Assembly: GCA_035326705.1 (NCBI GenBank)
Contig: DAOLES010000007.1
Span: 24,891 to 88,890 of the forward strand
DNA length: 64,000 nt
Source of the DNA: Oligoflexia bacterium
GTDB taxonomy: Bacteria; Bdellovibrionota_G; JALEGL01
Direction: 5' to 3'
Shown: in pieces, positions 58,013 to 64,000 of the stretch
Layout: every line of letters begins with the position of its first letter
Position numbering within the stretch: the first letter of the stretch is position 1
The notes under the pieces: generated by a model
Told to the model about the DNA's origin: nothing
The model's database searches: none
What the model saw: the letters and a program-made list of their open reading frames with translations, nothing else
Translations under genes and position numbers: made by a program

Positions 58013-59839
58013 ATGGCAAATAAAGCACGCAAAATTAATATTAAATCTGAACCGAGAGCAAAAAGTAGTAAGGCGCACAAAAAACTATCTAAAAAAGGGT
58101 TAAAGAAAAAAGTTCATCAAAAGTTGGGTGAATGGCAAGCCACAGGAATTTGTGGCAACGATATTACATCCAGCTGTTTGTATGTTGCGGCCATTGCAAC
58201 CATTTATGCAGGAGCTTTGTCACCGCTAGTTTTATTGATGGTTGGAGGTTTGTTGTTTTTATACAAATCAATTTATGCTGAGGTAGGGGATGCCTTACCA
58301 CTCAATGGTGGAGCCTACAACTGTTTGCTCAACACCACAACAAAGTTTAAAGCCTCTATTGCAGCATGTATGACCATCTTGTCTTATTTGGCCACAGCAG
58401 TCATCAGCGCCAAAACAGCGGCTGAATATATGGCTTCTTTGCTGCCAAGCATGCCTGTGGTTATAGCCACTATTGGTATTCTTAGTATTTTTGCTGTACT
58501 GACCATTATTGGGATTACTGAGTCAGCCAAAGTTGCGTTAGGAATTTTTATTTTTAATATTGTGACTTTGGTTTCTTTAATTTTTTTAGGCGTCTATTCT
58601 TTATTAACCCAACCAGAAGTTTTTTTAAGTAATTGGCATTTGCCCAAAGATGATGGAATATTAAAAGCATTGTTTTTTGGTTTTTCAGCCGGTTTATTAG
58701 GAGTGAGTGGTTTTGAAAGTTCGGCTAATTTTATTGAAGAACAAGATGAAGGGGTGTTTCCTAAAACCTTACGCAATATGTGGGTGGCGGTTACGGTCTT
58801 AAACCCACTCATTGCTTTAACAGCATTAGCAATTTTACCCATTGATAATATTATGCATGCTCAAAAAAGTTTATTGGCAGAAGTTGCCTTGGTAGGAGGT
58901 GGTAATATTTTAAGTACCATTGTGGTCATCAATGCCATTACCGTACTTTCAGGTGCGGTGCTGACCAGCTTTGTTGGTTCTTCAGGTTTGATTGGACGTA
59001 TGACTTTGGATAGATGTTTACCGCAATTTTTATTGGCTACCAATAAACGTGGAACCCACCACTGGATTATTTTATCGTTTTTATTTTTAAGCAGCTCTAT
59101 TTTAATTATGACTGGCGGTGATTTATTGGTTTTAGCGGGTGTGTACACTATTTCTTTCTTGGGTGTGATGTGTTTGTTTGCAATAGGCAATGCCCTACTT
59201 AAAGTCAGACGTGATCAATTGCCAAGACGTTACCACGCCAGCTGGATGGTTATCTTTTTAGCTTTAACGGCTACAATTGCCGGAATCGTTGGTAACATTA
59301 TGTTGAAGCCAGAAAATTTAAGATACTTTTTGTATTATTTTTTACCGACCATGGCTTTGGTTGGACTAATGTTGGCCAGGCACCAAATTTTGCAGTTTGT
59401 TTTACTGTTGATCAATGAAATTTCAAAAGCATTTCAAAATTTTAATGATAAACTTAAACTGGCTGTAGAGCATAATTTAGAAGATTTAAATAATCATGAC
59501 ATCATTTTTTTCACCAAAGGTGAGAGTAAAGCTACACTCAATGAAGCCATGCTTTATGTACAAAAAAATGAAATCACCAAACATATAACTGTTATTCATG
59601 TATATGAAGATGAAAACACTGTTCCAAAAAATTTAGAAAATGATTTACGGATTTTGGATGAAATTTATCCGGAAGTGCAAATTGATTTTGTTTTAATTAA
59701 AGGTAAGTTTGGCCCAGACATGATTGATGAGCTGTCTAAAAAATATCACATTCCAAAAAACTACATGTTTATAGGAGCACCATCAAAACGTTTTCCACAC
59801 CGCTTGGCGGACTTAGGTGGCGTCAGATTGATTATATAG
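58013..59839 (+). CDS. APC-superfamily amino-acid permease fused to a UspA-like domain
   Basis: 608 residues from ATG 58013 (AAGGATTGACC upstream). A basic N-terminal tail of about 35 residues (KARKINIKSEPRAKSSKAHK) precedes about twelve membrane helices with APC marks (GEWQATGICGNDITSSCLYV; GDALPLNGGAYNCLLNTTTK; FSAGLLGVSGFESSANFIEE). Residues about 495-608 form a cytoplasmic alpha/beta domain (HDIIFFTKGESKATLNEAML; ITVIHVYEDENTVPKNLEND; YMFIGAPSKRFPHRLADLGG) that is UspA-like with a GxPS nucleotide-type ending. Inner-membrane transporter; substrate unknown. Confidence 0.82.
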   Translation: MANKARKINIKSEPRAKSSKAHKKLSKKGLKKKVHQKLGEWQATGICGNDITSSCLYVAAIATIYAGALSPLVLLMVGGLLFLYKSIYAEVGDALPLNGGAYNCLLNTTTKFKASIAACMTILSYLATAVISAKTAAEYMASLLPSMPVVIATIGILSIFAVLTIIGITESAKVALGIFIFNIVTLVSLIFLGVYSLLTQPEVFLSNWHLPKDDGILKALFFGFSAGLLGVSGFESSANFIEEQDEGVFPKTLRNMWVAVTVLNPLIALTALAILPIDNIMHAQKSLLAEVALVGGGNILSTIVVINAITVLSGAVLTSFVGSSGLIGRMTLDRCLPQFLLATNKRGTHHWIILSFLFLSSSILIMTGGDLLVLAGVYTISFLGVMCLFAIGNALLKVRRDQLPRRYHASWMVIFLALTATIAGIVGNIMLKPENLRYFLYYFLPTMALVGLMLARHQILQFVLLLINEISKAFQNFNDKLKLAVEHNLEDLNNHDIIFFTKGESKATLNEAMLYVQKNEITKHITVIHVYEDENTVPKNLENDLRILDEIYPEVQIDFVLIKGKFGPDMIDELSKKYHIPKNYMFIGAPSKRFPHRLADLGGVRLII

Positions 59840-59949
59840 ATGTTTAAGATACGCTCCAAAGTTAATGAAATTTAGTATATCCATATCTGTAATAAATAAT
59901 TTATAAACATAAATCTTTTAAATTGCAATGTAAGGTACTTCTTTTTACA

Positions 59950-60975
59950 ATGCAGAGCGTGAAAGCTCCTCCTGTTCCTCCTGTATATCCGGGTAAACGT
60001 TTGTTGTTTATCTTAGTTTTATACTGCTGCATCATTATGGCAGGAGTTGGCGGTTATATGATTTTAGAGTCGTGGCCATTGGTGGATGCCATCTATATGA
60101 CCATCATTACTATCAGCACGGTTGGCTTTTCTGAAGTTTATCCACTTTCACAAGAAGGCAAAATGTTTACCGCTGGGTTGATTATCTTGGGTGTGGGTGG
60201 GTTTACATATACCTTCACCATATTGACGGATTATATAGTTAAAGGACAGATCCAAAGTTTTTTAAGAGAAAGGCGTAAAAGTATGGAGATTAAATCATTG
60301 AGAAATCATTATGTGGTCTGTGGTTTTGGTCGTGTGGGTCAAATGGTCTGCAAAGAACTCAAAAAAACCGGCAAGAAAATTTTGGTTTTAGAAAAGGAAG
60401 CAGAAGCATGTGAAGAAGCAAAAAACATGGGTTTTTTGGTTGAACAAGGCACAGCCAACGAGGAAAACAATTTGGATAAAGTTGGAATAAGGTACGCTAA
60501 AGGATTGATTGCAACTTTAAATACGGATGAAGCTAACTTAATGTTGGTACTTACAGCAAGAAGCATGAATGAAAAACTAAATATTGTGGCTAGATCCAAC
60601 TTTGAAGTGAATGAAAAAAAATTGGTAACGGCAGGTGCGGATCGTGTGATTTCACCTTACAGTATTGGTGGCAGAAGAATGGCACAGTTGGTAACACAAC
60701 CCAATGTTATAGAGTTTTTGGACACGCTGATGCACAATGAAGAAGTATCGATGTGGATGGAAGATTTACAAGTATCTAAATCTTCAGCCTTGTTGGGAAT
60801 GAGTATTGAAGAGGCAAAAATTAGAGAGAAAACGGGTGTTAATATTGTAGGGATTCGCAATCAACAAGGGCAGTACCATGTGTCACCTAAACCAGATGTT
60901 AAACTGAATGAAGGTGACTTGGTCGTGGCCTTAGGAACCAAAGAACAACTTAAAGCTTTCCAAAAACTTAGTTAG
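59950..60975 (+). CDS. Two-TM potassium channel with RCK (TrkA-N/TrkA-C) domain
   Basis: 341 residues from ATG 59950. Two helices (LLFILVLYCCIIMAGVGGYM; FTAGLIILGVGGFTYTFTIL) flank the pore with filter TISTVGFSEVYP; the usual TVGYG is TVGFS. RCK_N follows: HYVVCGFGRVGQMVCKELKK, ILVLEKEAEACEEAKNMGF, VEQGTANEENNLDKVGI. RCK_C ends VKLNEGDLVVALGTKEQLKA. A gated K+ channel of the MthK type in the inner membrane, assembling as a tetramer with an octameric ring. The changed filter may alter selectivity. Ends overlapping the convergent rsgA by four bases. Confidence 0.88.
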   Translation: MQSVKAPPVPPVYPGKRLLFILVLYCCIIMAGVGGYMILESWPLVDAIYMTIITISTVGFSEVYPLSQEGKMFTAGLIILGVGGFTYTFTILTDYIVKGQIQSFLRERRKSMEIKSLRNHYVVCGFGRVGQMVCKELKKTGKKILVLEKEAEACEEAKNMGFLVEQGTANEENNLDKVGIRYAKGLIATLNTDEANLMLVLTARSMNEKLNIVARSNFEVNEKKLVTAGADRVISPYSIGGRRMAQLVTQPNVIEFLDTLMHNEEVSMWMEDLQVSKSSALLGMSIEEAKIREKTGVNIVGIRNQQGQYHVSPKPDVKLNEGDLVVALGTKEQLKAFQKLS

Positions 60976-62036
60976 TTGTTTTGTTTATTTTTAAACTGTT
61001 CATGCTTTCTATAATTTTGGCTGATGCGTTTCCAACGTTTTTTTTGTTTAGAAGCAAAATTTTTATCCATTTTCCGTTTTGAAAAATCAGCTTCACGTTT
61101 TAACTTAAAATAATTGTTCAGTGTTGTTTGATCCAATTGTCCATTTTCAAGGGCATTTAAAATAGCGCAACCAGGCTCATTGTTATGGCTACAGTTCTTG
61201 AATTGGCAACTCTTCAACAATTGTTTAATTTCAGTAAAACTATCTTCAACTTGATCATCTTCTGCAAATACAGAAACTTCTCTTAAGCCAGGCGTATCAA
61301 TGAGCATACCACCGGATTCAATAAAAAATAAGGAGCCTCCTGTGGTGGTATGCCTACCTTTTTGATCATCCTCTCGCACAGTATGAACTTTTTGAACATT
61401 ATGCTTTAATAAAGCATTGACCAAAGATGATTTACCAGCACCTGATGAGCCAATAAAAACTGCCGTTTTACCAGGCTTTAAATATGATTCAATTGATTCT
61501 ATGCCATCATTGTAAAGCGCACTGCTTGCAATAATAGGAATAGAAGGATGAGCTTCTTTTAATGGATTTAAATAGCTTTCAAGATCATCAACCAGATCTA
61601 TTTTAGATAAGACAATGATAGGAATGACGTTTCCTTGTTTAGCTAAAAGAATATAACGTTGAATACGATTGATGTTAAAGTCTTTTAATACCGAACAAAC
61701 AATAAATGCATAATCAATGTTGGCAGCCAAGATTTGTTGATCATGGGTTTTGCCCGCAGCAATACGTGATATATGGCTAGATCGTTCACATAAACTTTGA
61801 ATCAAAACTGTAGCTTTGTTATGATCACCTTCAAAAACTGGACTGCAGATGCAAAAATCACCCACACTAGGATAATCTGAACTTTGATTGACTGAAAATT
61901 CAAAATTTCCAGATAGCAAAGCTGTTAAAACAACACCCTCATGGTTGATGGCTTGATAAATGCCTTTATGGCGATGAGTAATACGAACAATATTCGCTTG
62001 GGGTGGATGATTCCACCCTAAATTGTATAAATTCAA
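60972..62036 (-). CDS. rsgA: Ribosome small-subunit GTPase RsgA
   Basis: 354 residues starting at TTG 62036 with AAAGGAG upstream. Order of domains is circularly permuted as in RsgA: OB fold (VGDFCICSPVFEGDHNKATV), G4 LSKIDLVDDLES, G1 FIGSSGAGKSSLVNALLKHN, G2 around DDQKGRHTTTGG, G3 IDTPGLREVSVF. The C-terminal zinc site is CQFKNCSHNNEPGC. It releases assembly factors from the 30S subunit. NKxD is SKID. The basic tail (FSKRKMDKNFASKQKKRWKR) contacts rRNA. Confidence 0.94.
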   Translation of the reverse strand: MNLYNLGWNHPPQANIVRITHRHKGIYQAINHEGVVLTALLSGNFEFSVNQSSDYPSVGDFCICSPVFEGDHNKATVLIQSLCERSSHISRIAAGKTHDQQILAANIDYAFIVCSVLKDFNINRIQRYILLAKQGNVIPIIVLSKIDLVDDLESYLNPLKEAHPSIPIIASSALYNDGIESIESYLKPGKTAVFIGSSGAGKSSLVNALLKHNVQKVHTVREDDQKGRHTTTGGSLFFIESGGMLIDTPGLREVSVFAEDDQVEDSFTEIKQLLKSCQFKNCSHNNEPGCAILNALENGQLDQTTLNNYFKLKREADFSKRKMDKNFASKQKKRWKRISQNYRKHEQFKNKQNN

Positions 62037-62115
62037 GGGATGCTCCTTTACGTCACTGCATCACAAAACATGCAATGAAAAAATTAAAACTAAGCTGAAA
62101 AAGGTATGTATTGTT

Positions 62116-62169
62116 TTAAGAAGAAGCCTGAATAGAGGCCGCTTTAAAACTAGAATGTAATGCAATCAT
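62116..62169 (-). CDS. 17-codon ORF with a consensus ribosome binding site upstream of rsgA
   Basis: Minus-strand ATG at 62169 is preceded by TTAAGGAGGTCAT, the best Shine-Dalgarno in the window. The ORF reads MIALHSSFKAASIQASS and stops 80 bases before rsgA. It may be a leader peptide or a small protein. No attenuator hairpin is obvious after it. The rest of the 236-base gap is AT-rich with nothing else recognised. Confidence 0.4.
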   Translation of the reverse strand: MIALHSSFKAASIQASS

Positions 62170-62272
62170 ATGACCTCCTTAAATAATAAATAATACTTAA
62201 TAAGATATTTCTCATAAAAAAAATAAAATTTCAACAAATAGTTATTGAGATTAAGATGACTTGCATTAAATT

Positions 62273-63109
62273 TTATTTAATTATTAGTTCTGTTCGGTCA
62301 GGGTAGAGAGCGACTTTTTTTTCTTTATAGAGCATACCTAAAGCATTTTTAAAGGTTTTTTTACTCATCCCCAGTTGTGTACGAATTAACTCTGGTGAAC
62401 TTTTATCTGTAAGTTCTGACTGCCCATTGTTTTTTTTGAGATGGTTAATAATAGTTATTTTTGCTTGTACAACATTAGAAAAACCTTGTTTTTGTAAGGC
62501 GGCATCAATTAAACCATCCTCACGAATTTTTTTAATCACACCTTGATACAGCTCTGAACACTGAACATCTGTAAATATTTCATTATGATAGATCATGCCC
62601 AAATATTTTTGATTGATAATAACTTTATAGCCCAGTTCAGTTCGTTCCACGGGGATAAGACTAACAAAATGGTTTTCTTCAATATCTGAATAAGGAAAAT
62701 CTTTTAAATGTGCTTTTTGATCAGTGCTGCCATACAGTCGGTTGGTGGAAGGATCAATGCAAATTCGAATAATATAGATATCTTTGATTTTTAAATGATA
62801 ATTTTGTTCATGATGTGGAACCAAAAGATCTTCTTCTAAACCAAGGTCAAAATATGCACCCTGTTGGCTTTGCCCCACCATTTCTAAAAAACCATATTCA
62901 CCAAGATAGGCATAAGGTAAATCTAAACTAGCAATGGCTTGTCCTTCTTTGTTTTTATAAACAAAGACATCAAGCATAGAATTTTCTTTCAGTTCTTGTT
63001 TGCTTTGCTTAAGGTTGATGGTTTCTAAACTTTTTGGGTCTTTTAAAACACATGTTTTTGATGATACGTGTTCAACAAGTAGCCGATTCATTTGGCCAAA
63101 TCTAATCAT
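62273..63109 (-). CDS. S1-like RNA-binding protein (CvfB family)
   Basis: 278 residues from ATG 63109 with AGGA five bases upstream. N-terminal S1-type beta barrels (SMLDVFVYKNKEGQAIASLD; YGFLEMVGQSQQGAYFDLGL; YKVIINQKYLGMIYHNEIF; YQGVIKKIREDGLIDAALQK) end in a winged-helix domain (IRTQLGMSKKTFKNALGMLY, KKVALYPDRTELI). The domain order matches CvfB/YitL, a nucleic-acid-binding regulator. It lies six bases after the PilZ gene and is in one operon with it. Confidence 0.85.
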   Translation of the reverse strand: MIRFGQMNRLLVEHVSSKTCVLKDPKSLETINLKQSKQELKENSMLDVFVYKNKEGQAIASLDLPYAYLGEYGFLEMVGQSQQGAYFDLGLEEDLLVPHHEQNYHLKIKDIYIIRICIDPSTNRLYGSTDQKAHLKDFPYSDIEENHFVSLIPVERTELGYKVIINQKYLGMIYHNEIFTDVQCSELYQGVIKKIREDGLIDAALQKQGFSNVVQAKITIINHLKKNNGQSELTDKSSPELIRTQLGMSKKTFKNALGMLYKEKKVALYPDRTELIIK

Positions 63110-63115
63110 GGAGTC

Positions 63116-63790
63116 CTATTCTGTATGTTGTTGTAAAAGGGTCATCATCCAATGTTCAATTTGTTTGCTGATATGATTGGGAATATTATCAAACTGAACA
63201 CCTACTTTGTACTGTTGACCAGCAATGATTTCTTTGACATGAATAACTTTTCCACTGCAACTGAGCAAGTCATTTTCATTGTTTAAAGGCAATTGAATAT
63301 CAATAGGATCATTGACGCTAAGATATTGAGAACAAATAATAGATAAACCACCCATAGATATATTTTCTAAAATTGCCAAGGCTTTTTCTTTAGGTAAAGC
63401 CTGCATTGCAATTCGTGTGGTAATTCTAGGTTGCTCTCTTCGATTACCACCATCTTGAGATAAGATCTGATAAACATAATCAGCAATTAGTTGTTTTTTG
63501 TCTTCGTTAATATCGTTAAACTTTATGCCTAATTTATTGTTATCTTGATCAAAAGAAAAAGCATGTAAAATAGTGGCAGTAAGGGTAAAAACTTCCGTGC
63601 CAACACTATTAAATAAGGTGAGTTGTATATCTTGCCCCAGAGGAACGGCTATATTTTTTTTGACCAGGCAGCCGGCGCCATGATGTGAAACATCAATTAA
63701 CGTAACATCATAATTTTGTTCAGATGTTTTAATTATGGCTTTACTGCGGGTTTCAATACGCGCAGATTTTCTTCTTTCAATAACGGTCAT
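63116..63790 (-). CDS. Tandem PilZ-domain protein
   Basis: 224 residues with two PilZ domains. The first (residues 1-110) has IERRKSARIETRSKAII (RxxxR), TLIDVSHHGAGCLV and LGIKFNDINEDKKQL. The second (about 115-224) has RREQPRITTRIAMQAL (RxxxR), AILENISMGGLSII and VGVQFDNIPNH. Both keep the arginines and the SxxG loop needed for cyclic di-GMP binding better than the other PilZ proteins in the window. Probable soluble effector. Forms an operon with the CvfB-like gene. Confidence 0.8.
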   Translation of the reverse strand: MTVIERRKSARIETRSKAIIKTSEQNYDVTLIDVSHHGAGCLVKKNIAVPLGQDIQLTLFNSVGTEVFTLTATILHAFSFDQDNNKLGIKFNDINEDKKQLIADYVYQILSQDGGNRREQPRITTRIAMQALPKEKALAILENISMGGLSIICSQYLSVNDPIDIQLPLNNENDLLSCSGKVIHVKEIIAGQQYKVGVQFDNIPNHISKQIEHWMMTLLQQHTE

Positions 63791-63836
63791 ATCTATGGCT
63801 TTCTATATACTGTCCTTAAGCAGATGGCAAAATCTC

Positions 63837-63906
63837 AAAAGGTACGGCCTTACTTTTGAGATCTTAATGAAATTTCAGGTTTCTCAAAAGTAAGGCCGTA
63901 CCTTTT
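63837..63906. repeat. Perfect 25-bp inverted repeat
   Basis: Arms 63837-63861 and 63882-63906 are perfectly complementary over 25 bp, with a 20-base loop holding GAAATTTC. It starts AAAAGGTACGGCC. A T-run follows on the plus strand. It is upstream of the double-PilZ gene, so it could be a terminator of something beyond the window or a mobile-element end. Confidence 0.92.
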
Positions 63907-63924
63907 TGTTTGTGGCGTAAAAAA

Positions 63925-64000
63925 GGAGGAGAGGCCATGTGCCGATTCCGACCTGGGTGGGATGAATTTGACGGAGACCGCGTCTTCGTCAAAGAAGGGG
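63925..64000 (+). repeat. Palindromic repeat family A, copy 6 (cut by window end)
   Basis: GGAGGAGAGGCC, CGATTCCGACC, GGGTGGGATGAA, then a 12-bp stem TTTGACGGAGAC / GTCTTCGTCAAA (one G-T pair, 63967-63993) around CGC, then AGAAGGGG. The G-run hairpin continues beyond the window. Its first 30 bases almost equal those of copy 4 in gspK. Confidence 0.88.

Noticed and set aside
1..64000. CRISPR array
   Set aside because: No regularly spaced direct repeats; the repeats found are dispersed palindromes.

Overview
This window is an AT-rich (by eye roughly 38-40% GC) chromosomal segment of a Gram-negative bacterium. It carries a complete general (type II) secretion operon including gspN, many lipoproteins, an OmpA-type outer-membrane protein, PEGA/TPR proteins, four PilZ-type proteins, PlsB, MreB, Mpl and LdcA. 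A 59-residue single histone-fold protein resembling the Bdellovibrio histone is also present. Together these suggest a Bdellovibrionota or other former-Deltaproteobacteria lineage. That placement is inference, because no rRNA or other phylogenetic marker is in the window.

Layout. 1-10 kb: a DUF2298-type membrane protein cut by the window edge, a family 2 glycosyltransferase, two TPR/PEGA paralogues and three lipoproteins, one of about 1100 residues. 10-14.3 kb: hpnC-hpnD-hpnE, the hydroxysqualene route to squalene, with a four-base-overlapping amidinotransferase-superfamily hydrolase. 14.3-18 kb: two PilZ proteins flanking the histone gene, then plsB. 18-23.3 kb: peptidoglycan recycling and cell shape (LD-carboxypeptidase, serine beta-lactamase-like protein, mpl, EthD-domain protein, mreB). 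23.4-31 kb: two paralogous Cys-containing secreted proteins, an S41/PDZ protease, tRNA-Gly(GCC), a Na+/Ca2+ exchanger-family antiporter and tRNA-Cys(GCA). 31-38.7 kb: pirin, twin lipoproteins, a TMTC-like membrane TPR protein, an OmpA-like porin, a TSP3/Fn3 lipoprotein and a PilZ-AMIN-like membrane protein. 38.8-52.7 kb: the operon gspC-D-E-(orf)-F-G-H-I-J-K-L-M-N on the minus strand. 52.9-64 kb: an AAA+-less Fis-type response regulator, two EamA transporters, glpK, NAD-type isocitrate dehydrogenase, an APC-UspA fusion, a K+ channel with RCK domain, rsgA, an S1/CvfB-like protein and a double-PilZ protein.

The most unusual signal is not in the proteins. A family of short palindromic repeats occurs six times, at about 20.1, 28.4, 30.8, 43.2, 44.8 and 63.9 kb. 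Each copy carries an 8-12 bp stem whose two arms change together between copies, around a conserved CCGCG-like loop, plus a G-run/C-run hairpin. Copies sit at gene ends: behind both tRNA genes, behind a hydrolase gene, between gspH and gspI, and inside the N-terminal leader of gspK, where one is translated in frame. Three of these places also show a duplicated 3' end of the upstream gene: 31 bp, 19 bp and 12 bp repeats at offsets of 165, 167 and 294 bp. The two tRNA loci share a second two-hairpin cassette just before the duplicated tRNA tail. A different 119-bp palindrome lies between gspE and gspF and encodes most of a small ORF. This looks like a set of non-autonomous elements that target gene 3' ends and tolerate insertion in coding sequence, comparable in behaviour to Rickettsia palindromic elements. 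No database search was possible, so novelty is not established.
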